A stretch of 64,000 bases of DNA from assembly GCF_016808095.1 (NCBI RefSeq), contig NC_068979.1:15233001-15297000 (forward strand), read 5' to 3'. Within the stretch, counting starts at the first letter, position 1; each line of letters begins with the position of its first letter. The DNA is from Vigna angularis (taxonomy: Eukaryota > Streptophyta > Magnoliopsida > Fabales > Fabaceae). The translations under genes and the position numbers were made by a program. This document shows, piece after piece, positions 34,927-46,437 of the stretch. The notes under the pieces are model-generated. The model had not been told where the DNA came from. It saw only the letters and a list, made by a program, of their open reading frames with translations, and ran no database searches.

Positions 34927-36232
34927 TGATGGACAAATTTATGAACACCGAAATACGGCGTCACAAACTTGTTTTACAATCGGCAAGTATGACCGAATCG
35001 TTCAAGTAATAAACTTGGTAAGACCAAGTATCGTTCTCCCAAAGGACTCACGACCTAGTTTAGTTATGTGATTCGTTGATTAGCTAAGACTTAAGAACGA
35101 AATAATTGGATTTTAATATGCAAAACGGAAAATAAACATGTATGCATGAATGTGATCAATGGCTAAAGCAAAATACAAACACTTTCAATGGAATATATGG
35201 ATGAATATGTTGTTGGGGTTCAATTTCATCTTATCCAATCTCATATATTTTAGGAATTCAACATTCAAGTCATTATTGTTAATGCCACTCTCTAAATTAC
35301 CTTGTCAAGAAGGCCTATCCCCAATTACGAGTCGATACAATTCCTAGCATTCCTAATAATTAGTTCTTTTAGCATAGGAGCTTAACGACAACCAATATAC
35401 TATTGGGAGTAATTCCCCGGATCTAGACTTCCTCGTACGTTCCCGTATCGACAAAATCAATAATCATGCATTGAATGAGTTAAACAAAGCAAGCCTTGAG
35501 CAAAGAGGAAAAACCCTAACTAATGATGAAATAAAGCATAAGTCTTAGATTAAGATGCAAGCACAAATTCCATATATGAGAGCTTCAAAAGATTACATTG
35601 ATTCCCCAACAAACATACAAGGTTTAGTTCACCATATTCATGGTGAACCTAGATGAACAATAATGAAAGAATGAAAGATAAAACCCTAAAAAGGTGAAGA
35701 GGTAGCCTAAGCATCCAAGATCCTCCTTCAAAGGGGTGGAAGAGAGAGTGTTTGCTTCGTTCCAGCCAAAGATACAAACCCTAGGAAACCTTAAAGCTTA
35801 TATACTATTCGTAAATTACAGCAAATTAGGCCCAAGCCCAAAAATAGTGCCGCTCAGCGGTAAAGTACCGCTCAGCGGTGAGTGCGTGAGCTCGGTTCTT
35901 CCCCTCAGCGGCCATTTTGCCCCTCAGCGGACCTCCCGTGAGCTTCTGAGTGCCGCTCAGCGGTAAACTGCCGCTGAGCGGTAGTTGCGGCTTCTCCATT
36001 TTCACTTTTTGATGTCTTTTCTGATTCCATCTCTCTCCTTCTTCACTTCTTTCACCAAATTCACCTTAAAACCTGCACAAAAACACTGAAATCAAGCATA
36101 AACCTGTCCAACTCTCTTATTTCTAAAAATATGAATAAAAGCATGATTTCAAGCTAGTTTCTAAGTATAAAGGTTGCTTTTAGTATCAATTTTAAGCATG
36201 AAAATAACAGTTTTTCAACTGTTATCATGCAT
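34922..36232 (-). mobile_element. LTR-B copy 3, solo LTR with TSD TGCAT
   Basis: The LTR proper is 34927-36227 (1301 bp): TGATGGACAAATTTATGAAC at the left and AACTGTTATCA at the right. It is flanked by the perfect 5 bp direct repeat TGCAT (34922-34926 and 36228-36232), taken from the satellite word GAGTGCATTCC. There is no internal region, so it is a solo LTR left by unequal recombination. It interrupts the satellite array cleanly. Palindromes CCGCTCAGCGG occur near 35850-35980. Confidence 0.95.
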
Positions 36233-38658
36233 TCCAACCATCAAACCCCAAAAACCAACACTTTGAAAATTTCCCAAAACTTGTCACCATACACCACATA
36301 CTTAGCCAAGTTTCACAACCAAACTTGGCTAGCTAGAAAATCAACAAAAATGAAAAATTTCTTGCACCAAGATTTTTACAGGAGCCTTTTGGTGCTAGAA
36401 AGAGTGCATTCCAAAAGTCAAACCTCAAAAACAAGGACTTTGAAAATTTCGCAAAACTTGCCACCAAGACCCAACTTATATAACTTTCACCACCAAACAT
36501 GGCTAGCTTCACAACCCACCAAATTGAAAAATTTGTTGCACCAAGTTTTTACAGTAGCCTTTATGTGATAAAAAGAGTTTATTCCAACAATCAAACCCCA
36601 AAAACCAACATTTTGAAAATTTCCCAAAGCTTGGCACCATGCACCACAAACTTAGCCAAGTTTCACCACTGACTTTGCTAGCTTCGAAACCAACCAAAAT
36701 GAAAAATTTCATGCACTAAGAATTTTACAGTAGTATTTTGGAGATATAAACAGTGCATTCCAACCATCAAACCCAAAAAACCAACACTTTGAAAATTTCC
36801 CAAAACTTGATACCAAGCACCAACTTAGCCAACTTTCACCACCAAACTTTGCTAGCTTCAAAACTCACCAAAATAAAAAATTTCTTGCTCCAAGATTTTT
36901 ACAATAGCCTTTTGGTGATATAAAGAATGCATTCGTACCACCAAACCGCAAAAACCAACAATTTGAAAATTTCCCAAAATTTCCCACCATGCACCACAAA
37001 CTTAGTCAAGTTTCACCACCAAACTTGGCTAGCTTCAAAACCCAAAAAAATGAAAATTTTCTTGCACCAAGATTTTTACAGTAGCCTTTTGGTGATATAA
37101 CGAGTGCATTCCAATAATCAAACCCCAAAAACCAAGACTTTGAAAATTTCCCAAAACTTGTTACCAAGCACCAACTTAGCCAACTTTAAGCACCAAACTT
37201 CGCTAGCTTCAAAACCCTCCAAAATGAAAAATTTCTTGCACCAAGTTTTTTACAGTAGCCTTTATGTGATATAAAGAGTGTATTCCAACAATCAAACCCC
37301 AAAAACCAAGACTTTGAAAATTTCCCAAAACTTGCCACCAAGCACAAACTTAGCCAACTTTCATCACCAAACTTGGCTAGCTTCAAAACCCACCAAGATG
37401 AAAAACTTTTTGCACCAAGATTTTTACAATAGCCTTTTGGTGATATAAAGAGTGCATTCCAACCATCAAACCCCAAAAACCAACACTTTGATACTTTCCC
37501 AAAACTTGCCACCAAGCACACACTTAGCCAACTTTCACCACCAAACTTGGCTTGCTTCAAAACCCGCTAAACTGAAAAATTTCTTGCACCAATATTTTTA
37601 CAGTAGCCTTTTGATAATATAAACACTGCATTCCAACCATCAAAACCCAACAACAAAGACTTTGAAATTTCCCAAAACATGCCACCAAGCACCAACTTTG
37701 CCAAATTTGACCACCAAACTTGGCTAGCTTCAAAACCCACCAAAATAAAAAATTTCTTGCACCAAGATTTTACAATAGCCTTTTTTCCATATAAAGAGTG
37801 CATTCGAATCATCAAACCGCAAAAACCAACACTTTAAAATTTCCCAAAACTTGGCACCATGCACCAAAAAATTAGCCAAGTTTCACAACCAAACTTGGCT
37901 AGCTTCAAAACCAACCCAAATGAAAAATTTCCTGCTCTGAGATTTTTACAGTAGCATTTTATTGATAAAAAGAGTGCATTCCAACCATCAAACCCCAAAA
38001 ACCAACATTTTGAAAATTTCCCAAAGCTTGGCACCATGCACCACAAACTTAGCCAAGTTTCACCACCGGACTTTGCTAGCTTCAAAACCAACCAAAATGA
38101 AAAATTTTCTTGCACTAAGATTTTTACAGTAGCATTTGGGTGCTATAAAGAGTGCATTCCAACCATCAAACCCAAAAAACCAACACTTTGAAAATTTCCC
38201 AAAACATGATACCAAGCACCAAATTAGCCAACTTTCACCACCAAACTTTGCTAGCTTCAAAACCCACCAAAATAAAAAATTTCTTGCACCAAGATTTTTA
38301 CAATAGCCTTTTGGTGATATAAAGAATGCATTCCAACCATCAAACCGCAAAAACCAACACTTTGAAAATTTCCCAAAACTTGCCACCATGCACCACAAAC
38401 TTAGTCAAGTTTCACCACCAAACTTGGCTAGCTTCAAAACCCACCAAAATGAAAAATTTCTTGCACCAAGATTTTTACAGTAGCCTTTTGGTGATATAAC
38501 GAGTGCATTCCAATAATCAAACCCCAAAAACCAAGACTTTGAAAATTTCCCAAAACTTGTTACCAAGCACCATCTTAGCCAACTTTCAGCACCAAACTTG
38601 GCTAGCTTCAAAACCCACCAAAATGAAAAATTTCTTGCACAAGGATTTTTATAGTAGC
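36228..38658. repeat. 174-177 bp satellite, block 3 (about 14 monomers)
   Basis: This continues block 2 across the solo LTR. 36930-38160 is a close duplicate of 33700-34930 at a constant offset of about 3229 bp. Subtracting the 1306 bp LTR insertion leaves about 1923 bp, or 11 monomers. The last monomer is cut at about 38658 (TTTTATAGTAGCC) where the microsatellite starts. Confidence 0.93.
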
Positions 38659-39677
38659 CATACATGTGCACATGGACATATAAACACATGCACCCATACA
38701 CACAACCACACATACACAAAGACACACACACATACACACATATGCATATGCATGCATATGCTTGCACATATGCACACATGCATACATGTATACACATGAA
38801 TGCATACATGCACACATGCACACATGGATACATGCATACATGCACACATGGATACACGCATACGTACATATGCACATGCATGCACTCATGCATACACATG
38901 AATGCACTCATGCATACACATGAATGCACTCATGCATAAATGCATACATCCACACGTGCACACATGCACACACAAATGCATGCACACACATATACGGGCA
39001 GATGCACATATGCACACATGCACACATGCATACATGCATACGTACATATGCAGATGCACACACATGCATACACATGAATGCACTCATTCATAAATGCATA
39101 CATCCACACATGCACACTTGAACACATTCACACATGCACACATGGAAACATGCATACATATATCCATGCATACGTGCATACATGCATATATGCATACATA
39201 CATATGCACATGAATACACATATGCATACATGCACACACACATGCATACATGCTTAGATGCATACAACACACATGCATACATGCATACATTTATTCCTGC
39301 AAACATGCCCAAATGCACACATGAATACATGCATACATGCCCACATGCACACATGCATACATACATATAAACATGCATGCACACAACCATACATGCTTAC
39401 ATGCATACATGCATAAATACATATGCACATTCATGCACAAATGCATACATGCACACATGCATACACTAGATACATGCATACATGCACACATGGATAGATG
39501 CGCACATGCACACATGCATACATGCATCTGGGCATACATAATTATGAACACACATGCACATATGCATACATGCATACATACATATGCACTTGCATGCACA
39601 CATGCGTACATCCATTCACTCGCACATGCATAAATCCCCACATGAATACATCCACACACTTACACATGCACACATGC
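38659..39677. repeat. 1 kb alternating purine-pyrimidine microsatellite
   Basis: Degenerate repeats of ACATGCATACATGCACAC run for 1019 bp. Almost every step alternates purine and pyrimidine, with short breaks such as GAATGC. Methionine/cysteine/histidine-rich open frames exist in all directions but are products of the repeat. It directly borders the satellite on the left and LTR-C on the right. Confidence 0.95.
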
Positions 39678-42373
39678 TGTTAAGATGTCGTCAAGTGTAC
39701 CGAATCGTATCTAGTAATATAAAATTGTAAGACCAAGTATCGTATCCCAGAAGACTCACGACACTAAGCAGTTGTGTAATTGCTTAACGAATTAAGACTT
39801 AAGAACAATTTTTGGGGTTTTTGAATGTAAATGCAATAAAAATAAACATGAATGCAATTTGATCAATTGAGGCTAAACACTAGAATGAATGGATGAAGTT
39901 GATAATATGAGATGATAATGTTGTTGGGGTGTAGATTTCACCTAATGATAACGGTTGAAAAACCGTTATTTTTATGCTTAAATTTGATACCAAAAGCAAC
40001 CTTTAAGACTTAGAAACTAGCTTGAAATCATATTTTTGCTTTAGTTTTGAGAATAAGAGAGTTGAAAGTGAATTTAATGGTTTTATGCAAGATTCCCTTG
40101 ATTTTGTAGGCTAATTGAATGATTTGAAAGAAGAATTGAAATACCGAATGATTGGAGTGCTGAAAAGTCAACCAGAAACCAGAAAAGTCAACCAGTCAAC
40201 CAGAAAAGTCAACCAGTCAACCAGAATGCTGAAAAACCAACCAGAACGCAGAAAACGTGTGACCGAGTGGCGCTGAGCGGTAAAATACCGCTGAGCGGCA
40301 CTTTTCAGGTGCAAAAATCACCGCTGAGGGGCAAAAACAGCAGCTGGGGGCAAAATGGATCATGCGGTATTACCGCTCAGCGGTAAAATACCGCTGAGCG
40401 CCATTCTAAGTGGGCTTGGACCGGTTTTCTTTTGTTTTTATGGGCTTGGACTTGTTTTATGTTATTTTTATGCCCTATTTAAGGACTTGCACGTCCTAGG
40501 GTTTGTATCTTTGGCTGGGAGGAAGTAGAAACACACTTTTCACCCCTTGGGGGTAGATTGGGAGATGGTGACGGCTCTCCTCTTCACCTTTTTAGGGTTT
40601 ATTCTTTCATTCTTTCATTGTAATTCATCTAGGTTCACCATGAATATGGTGAACTAAACTCTGTATGTTTGTTGGGGAATCAATGTAATCTTGTGAAGCT
40701 CTCATATATGGAATCTGTTTTTACATCTTTTAATTAAGATTTATGCTTTCTTTCATCATTAGTTAGGGTTTTTCCTCTTTGCTTAATGCTTGCATTGTTT
40801 AACTCATTCGATGCATGATTATTGGTTTTGTCGATACGGGAACGTACGGGGAAGTCTAGATCCGGGGAATTTCTCCCAATATGATATTGGTTGTCTTAAG
40901 CTCCTGCACTTATGAACTGATCATTAGGAATGCTAGGAATTGTATGAACTCGTGATTAGGGAGAAGCCTTCTAGAAAGGTACTTTAGAGAGTGGCATTAA
41001 CAATGATGATTTGAATGTTGAATTCCTAAAATATATGAGAGTGGATAAGATGAAATTGACCCCCAACAACATATACATATATTTCATTGAAAGTGTTTAT
41101 CTTTTGCTTTTTGCCATTGATCAAAACTTCATGCATACATATTTAATTTTCGTCTTTTGCATATAAGATCTCAATTATTTAGTTTGTAAGTCTTAGCTAA
41201 TCAACAAATCACATAACTAAACTAGGCCGTGAGTCCTTTGGGAAGAACGATACTTGGTCCTACCAAGTTTATTACTTGAACGATTCGGTCATACTTGCCG
41301 ATTGAAAAACAAGTTTGTGACATCATATTTTGGTGCTCATAAATTTGTCCATCACCTAATCACTCTCATGCATATATGAATTCTTCTTCTTCATTCAATT
41401 GTTAACGTTACTCTCTAAATTACTTAAAACCCGATCCCTCAGTGAAGAAAGACTATCCTTAATTACTAGACCACAATCCCCTACATCCCTAGTATTTAAT
41501 TCTGCACTACAATTAAGAGCTTAAGACGACCAATCCTCCTGTCCCCATCCCTAGGCAATATTGCTCTTGGGAGAAATTCTCTAGATCGTGATTCGTAAGA
41601 TATCTCCCAATACTCAGATTAATCATAAAATATCATAATTTAGCAAAGGAGAAAATCCCTGACAATTAATGAAAGAAGCATATAATAATTCTAAACAAAT
41701 TCAAATACATGAGAGTTTAGAGGTTACATCTTCCCCAACAACAAATAAGATTAGTTCTCCATCGTCATGAAGAAAGTAGATGAACAATGGAATGGAAGAG
41801 ATAGAAACACCCTAGAAACTGAAGAGGAGAGCTCATGCATTCCCAAATCTGCCTCAAAGGGGCGAAAAATGTGTTTTTGTGCTCAAGCCATCAAGAGATA
41901 TTAATCCTAGGATGTCCATGTCCTTAAATAGATCAAAAAAAATAATAGAAAACGGGTCCATGCCCAACACGCTGGCGCTCAGCGCCCTCATTTAGTGCGC
42001 CTAGGCGAAACTGCAGGAAAACTGGCACTTAGCGCCCCTAGAAGGGCGCCCAAGCGTGGTGCGGGAAAAAAACTAGCGCTCAACCCCCCTTAGGGGCGCT
42101 CAGCCCTGGCGGTAGCATTCGAAAACTCAAATTTTTTGCTATTTGGTTTGCTTTTATGGATGATTCAGCTCTATACATTGTTGGATATTCTTCCAGGCAC
42201 ACTATTAGCTACAAAATAATGGGAATTTAGTGATAAGATCATAAAGTATAACCTCTATTCACTTATTCATAAAACTAAACTAAAAACATGAGTTCAAGCA
42301 AGCTTCAAAGTCAAAAAGGGTTGATTTACTACCAAAATTGAATCACAGATAATGGTATTTTCAACCGTTATCA
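39678..42373 (-). mobile_element. LTR-C copy 1, 3' LTR of E6, split by a solo LTR
   Basis: This LTR begins TGTTAAGATGTCGTCAAGTG and ends CAACCGTTATCA. Without the nested insertion (39946-41359) it is about 1282 bp. It is distinct from family B but related in layout. Near 41965-42110 it has GCGCTCAGCGCCC-type words in place of B's CCGCTCAGCGG. It is followed by a short remnant of the E6 internal region, so it is the 3' LTR of a minus-strand element. The left flank is CATGC of the microsatellite; the right end of E6 is truncated, so a TSD cannot be tested. Confidence 0.82.
39941..41359 (+). mobile_element. LTR-B copy 4, solo LTR with TSD CCTAA
   Basis: The LTR proper is 39946-41354 (1409 bp), flanked by CCTAA at 39941-39945 and 41355-41359. 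Its terminal hairpin reads AACGGTT/AACCGTT rather than AACAGTT/AACTGTT, a compensated change. It is longer than its relatives because of a local expansion of AAGTCAACCAGTCAACCAG-type units at 40160-40240. TATA-like text and CTAGGGTTTGTATC follow near 40490. No internal region is present. Confidence 0.93.
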
Positions 42374-43732
42374 CAACTTTGCTCCTCAAGCAAAATATAA
42401 CTTGTCTTAAACAAAATAATCATACTACAATGGTCTAGCACACCAAAAATCATTTTCCTCTAGGACAAGTAAATCACTCATGTTTGCTCATCACAAAAAT
42501 ATTAGTCAAAATATAATGATGTTTTAGCCAATCAAGCTTTAACTATGGTGCTCACATAATCAAGACATACACAACAGATGCAACATTCTTATGAATAATC
42601 AACAACCAAGCAAGAATGTTATCATAAAGTGCATGGAACAACTCCTCACCAAAAACAGTGTTTCACTCAATCATTATTGTTTCACTCAAGCACTCAAAAG
42701 TGTTTCACTCAAACTCAAAGGTGTATAGTGAGGTGACACTCTTACACTCTACCATCACATTGTCACATGAAGCAACTTTGCCTTTCATTTAACCACATAT
42801 CAAACACATTTACAAGCAAGTTATCATCACAAGGACTTTTCAAGGCTTGTAACATGGCCGGGCTAAGAAGAAAATTGGTTTTTCTAGACAACAAAATCCT
42901 TGAGTTAAGAGAAGGCACAATTCATTTATTCTTATTAACAATCAACTCTCTTTCTTCTTTTATGTGAAAAACCAATTTTTAACTTATTCCCAACTTTCCT
43001 TTCATTGAGCTTAACCTTTTCTTTTCTTTCTTTTCTTCTCTTTTGCTTTTTTTGCTTTTGCTCAATGCTCTTTAATGAATTTCACAAAGTTTTTATCGGT
43101 TTCTCACAACCCCAAAACATGAACCATTCTCCATTACCATATAAACATACTCTACTTAACTCAAGGTAAGGATTTCAAAAAGAGTTTTTCAACTTTCAAC
43201 TTTAGGCTCAAGGTTCAAAGGTTAAAAAGAAACATTGTTCTTTCTTGGGTTCACCTATTAGCATTGGCTCTAAGGGAAAAGAAAACAAGTCTTTGATCAT
43301 GTGTAACAAGCAAGTAAGTGGTCCAATCATAGAAACTTATGCAAAATCAATCATGCTTATAGAGCAATAGCATTCAATCAATCAAAAATTCTGGAGTCCA
43401 ACCTCTGATCGGTTAACTCAAGTTCCATAATTTGATAAGCATCCTGCCCAACAAATTAATCATAATTGAAATCATGCATTTGTTTTTAACAAAACTTTGA
43501 GCAAGCACCATCTATGCTTAAAAGTCTCACCAATCATTAACTCAACATGCATCATAGACAATAGAGCAAACACAAGAATATTACTCATCACAAATAATAA
43601 TTTATCACATCATACTAAACGATTGGAGGACAATTCATTAAACCAAGTACACAAACACTAAAGCAACAACAAAATAAACAAAATTCAAATAAGCATAAAA
43701 TAAAGCAAAAATATAAAAATCCTGATCCAGCA
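42374..43732 (-). other. E6 3' non-coding region
   Basis: AT-rich sequence aligns with the 3' non-coding regions of E5, E7 and E8, for example TGGGCTAAGAAGAAAATTGG-like words near 42860 (compare 17260 and 59465) and a T/C-rich run at 43010-43060. The polypurine-like tract next to the LTR is shortened. I see no open frame of significance, and the auxiliary ORF of E7 is absent. Confidence 0.55.
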
Positions 43733-43930
43733 ACATCCATCAGTAAATGCTTTCATCTGAATCTTTCAGCATCCATCAGTAGATGTGAATCCTTCTCATA
43801 ACCATCCATTAATAGATGTTGATCTTTCTCATCTTCATTGGCATCCATCAATAGATTCCTTCAGTAGCATTCATCAGTAGACGCCTAATCACACACCATC
43901 CATCAGTAGATGTTTAATCTAGTAGCATCC
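43733..43930 (-). repeat. E6 hairpin repeat array, left part
   Basis: This part holds about seven copies of GCATCCATCAGTAGATGC-like units (near 43735, 43769, 43802, 43840, 43867, 43898 and 43926). On the E6 sense strand each reads stem-TACTGATG-stem. The array is interrupted by E7, which inserted within the CATCC of one unit, and resumes at 51372. Confidence 0.85.
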
Positions 43931-44177
43931 TGATAACAGTTGAAAAACTGTTATTTTCATGCTTAAAATTGATACTAAAAGCAACCTTTAGACTTAGAAA
44001 CTAGCTTGAAATCAATGCTTTTATCTTTATTTTCAGAAATAAGAGAGCTGGACAGGTTTATGCTTGATTTGAGTGTTTTTGTGCAGGTTTTAAGGTGAAT
44101 TTAGTGAAAAGAGTGAAGAAGGAGAGAAGTGACATTAGAAAAGACAAGAAAGAGTGCAAAAAGAGAAGACGAAGGCA

Positions 44178-44307
44178 CCGCTCAGCGGTAATTTACCGCT
44201 GAGCGGCACTCAAGGAGTCACGTTGGAACCGCTGAGGGGCAAAATGGCCGCTGAGGGGAAGAAAGAAGACGCGCAACCACCGCTGAGCGGTAAATACCGC
44301 TGAGCGG
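44178..44307 (+). promoter_or_regulatory. Palindrome cluster in E7 5' LTR
   Basis: Exact 11 bp palindromes CCGCT(C/G)AGCGG lie at 44178-44188, 44196-44206, 44280-44290 and 44297-44307. Two half-changed forms CCGCTGAGGGG lie at 44229 and 44248. The first two form a perfect inverted repeat CCGCTCAGCGGTAA/TTACCGCTGAGCGG. The position upstream of the TATA box suggests a regulatory-protein binding array; the binding protein is unknown. Confidence 0.7.
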
Positions 44308-44344
44308 CACTTTTTGGGCTTGGGCTTTTGTAACTCTAGATTAG

Positions 44345-44352
44345 TATATAAG
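44345..44352 (+). promoter_or_regulatory. E7 5' LTR TATA box
   Basis: TATATAAG is followed by GGGCTTGCACGTCCTAGGGT. The same box is at 50481-50488 in the 3' LTR and in other family-B LTRs (e.g. near 59077). It is the likely start-site determinant of element RNA. Confidence 0.7.
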
Positions 44353-45241
44353 GGCTTGCACGTCCTAGGGTTTAGTATCTTTGGCAGAAACGAGGCAAAC
44401 ACTCTCTCTTCCATCCCTTTGAAGGAGGATCTTGGATGCTCAGGCTACCTCTTCACCTTTTTAGGGTTTATTCTTTCATTCTTTCATTGTTCATCTAGGT
44501 TCACCATGAATATGGTGAACTAAACCTTGTATGTTTGTTGGGGAATCAATGTAATCTCTTGAAGCTCTCATATATGGAATTTATGCTTGCATCTTAATCT
44601 AAGACTTATGCTTTCTTTCATCATTAGTTAGGGTTTTTCCTCTTTGCTCAATGCGTGCATTGTTTAACTCATTCTATTGCATGATTATTGGTTTTGTCGA
44701 TACGGACACGTACGGGGAAGTCTAGATCCGGGGAATTTCTCCCAATATTATACTGACAATATTATATTGGTTGTCGTTAAGCTCCTGCGCTCATGAACTA
44801 ATCATTAGGAATGCTAGGAATTGTATGAACTATTTGATTAGGGAGAAGCCATCTAGAATGGTACTTTAGAGAGTGGCATTAACAATGATGATTTGAATGT
44901 TGAATTCCTAAAATGTATGAGAGTGGATGAGATGAAATTGACCCCCAACAACATATTCATTCATATATTCCTTTGAAAGTGTTTATCTTTAGTCTTTGCC
45001 ATTGATCAATTCATGCATACATGTTTAGTTTTTCGTCTTGCATAATATAATCCAATTATTTCGTTTGTAAGTCTTAGCTAATCAACAAACCACACAACTA
45101 AACTAGGCCGTGAGTCCTTTGGGAAGAACGATACTTGGTCTTACCAAGTTTATTACTTGAACGATTCGGTCATACTTGCCGATTGTGAAACAAGTTTGTG
45201 ACATCATATTTTGGTGCTTACAAATTTGTCCATCAAGTTTT

Positions 45242-45258
45242 TGGCGCCGTTGCCGGGG
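45242..45258 (+). other. E7 primer binding site (tRNA-Asp type)
   Basis: TGGCGCCGTTGCCGGGG lies six bases after the 5' LTR end (AGTTTT spacer). It is a perfect Athila-type PBS. Confidence 0.95.
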
Positions 45259-45624
45259 ACTCGTGGTTTAACTGGTTAATTTGTGTGATTATTGATTATC
45301 TTTGACTTTTTGAATTTCTGTTTTTATTTTTTCTGTTTTTATTTTATTTGATTAGGATAGATTAGATTTTATTTTATTTTATTTTATTCTATCTTTAGAT
45401 TAGGTTATTTTATTTTATTTTATCTTTTAGATTAGGTTAGATTTTATTTTTTTTAGATTAGATTTTATTTTATCTTTTAGATTAGGTTAGATTTTATTTT
45501 TTTTTAGATTAGGTTTTATTTGATTCTATCTTCTAAATCTTTTTATCTTCTGAATATATATCTTCTTCTATATATTTTTGTGCTAACAAATATTTCCTAG
45601 AGTTTTGTGCCTAATGTCTGCAGA
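45259..45624 (+). repeat. E7 leader with T-rich tandem repeats
   Basis: Runs of TTTTATTTTATTTTA and two to three tandem copies of an AGATTAGGTTAGATTTTATT unit (about 45350-45530) fill the leader. A splice-acceptor-like TCTGCAG directly precedes the ATG at 45625. There is no gene. Confidence 0.7.
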
Positions 45625-46437
45625 ATGCAATTTGGTCAAGAATTTAACTATATGGGCACTCAATTCTACCAAAGTAATCTCAACCAATGGTGGGAACCTC
45701 ACTCAAGCATGGATCAAAGCCAATTTTGGCAAGCTGCCGGACAATTTGAGAACCAACCACAACAACAATGGCAGCAAAAATCCTCTCTATCAGAAAGTTT
45801 GGAGGACACCCTTCAACGATTTTTGAAAAGTTCCGACTCTACTCAGAAAAGCATTGAAGAATCATGTAAAAGGATGGAGATGCACTTTCGTTACATTAGT
45901 CAGAGATTGGATGATGAGGTTAATACTGAAGTTAACCTTAAGGAGGAAGGGCAAACCACTGTCACTGAAAGTGACAAGATTCTTGATGAGAAAAGAATAG
46001 AGGGAGATGCGGAAAAGATAGAGAGAAAAGAGAAAGAAGAGTTGAGTGAGAAAAATAAAGATGAAGAAAAAGAGAAAGAAGTGGTTGAGAGAGAAGAGAG
46101 AAAGAAGATTTGTGTGAAAATAAAGAAGTTGAAAAGAAAAAGAAAAGGGAAGAAAAAAATAAAAGAAAAGAAAAAGAGAAAATTGAGGGAGAGAAAAAGG
46201 AATAAAAAGAAGATGAGAGGAAAGAAGAAGAAATCATATGAAAAATCACATCCTCATCTAAAGAAGAATCATAGGAAGGAAAAGAAGTTCAAGTGCTTTA
46301 TGGAAATCTTCAAGAAATTGGAGATTAAAGTTCCTATGATTGAGACACTGCAACAGGTTCCTGGTTTGATCAAATTTCTGAAGAAGTTCAGTAGAAAGAA
46401 GAAAAAGAAGAAGGAACTTGAGCTTGGGTCAAGCTAG
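45625..46437 (+). CDS. E7 Gag C-terminal fragment, 270 aa
   Basis: The frame is intact from ATG 45625 (MQFGQEFNYMGTQFYQ) to TAG 46437; an upstream GTG at 45607 is in frame but unlikely as a start. The N-terminal third is Gln/Trp-rich, the middle is long Lys/Glu runs (disordered or coiled coil), and the end reads FMEIFKKLEIKVPMIETLQQ, matching the Gag C-terminus of E5 and E8 (FMELFKKLEITIPFSEALQQ). It has no capsid fold and no zinc knuckle. Right after it the sequence jumps to the post-pol motif, so protease to integrase were deleted here. The protein may be translated but cannot assemble particles by itself. Whether it still binds a helper Gag is unknown. Confidence 0.7.
   Translation: MQFGQEFNYMGTQFYQSNLNQWWEPHSSMDQSQFWQAAGQFENQPQQQWQQKSSLSESLEDTLQRFLKSSDSTQKSIEESCKRMEMHFRYISQRLDDEVNTEVNLKEEGQTTVTESDKILDEKRIEGDAEKIERKEKEELSEKNKDEEKEKEVVEREERKKICVKIKKLKRKRKGKKKIKEKKKRKLRERKRNKKKMRGKKKKSYEKSHPHLKKNHRKEKKFKCFMEIFKKLEIKVPMIETLQQVPGLIKFLKKFSRKKKKKKELELGSS

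Larger units (their letters stand above)
43931..45235 (+). mobile_element. E7 5' LTR (LTR-B copy 5)
   Basis: 1305 bp, TGATAACAGTT to TTGTCCATCA. It opens with a 9 bp inverted repeat ATAACAGTT/AACTGTTAT around a GAAA loop. Four CCGCTSAGCGG palindromes lie 40-170 bp upstream of TATATAAG, two of them arranged as a longer hairpin (44178-44206). It has the transcription and priming signals expected of a functional 5' LTR. Confidence 0.93.

Noticed and set aside
7584..38400. Dozens of minus-strand open frames of 60-170 codons with repeats such as CWFLGFDGWNALF
   Set aside because: They are translations of the satellite monomer. They have no gene-like start, ending or neighbours, and neighbouring monomers break the frame. 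I list the frame periodicity as a finding but do not call genes.
38405..39683. Cys/His/Met-rich open frames that look like metal-binding proteins
   Set aside because: They come from the ACATGCAT-type microsatellite, appear in several frames and both strands, and have no composition other than that of the repeat.
45962..46249. Ser/Phe-rich antisense ORF opposite the E7 gag fragment
   Set aside because: It is the shadow of Lys/Glu-rich codons on the other strand; similar shadows occur opposite E5 and E8 gag.
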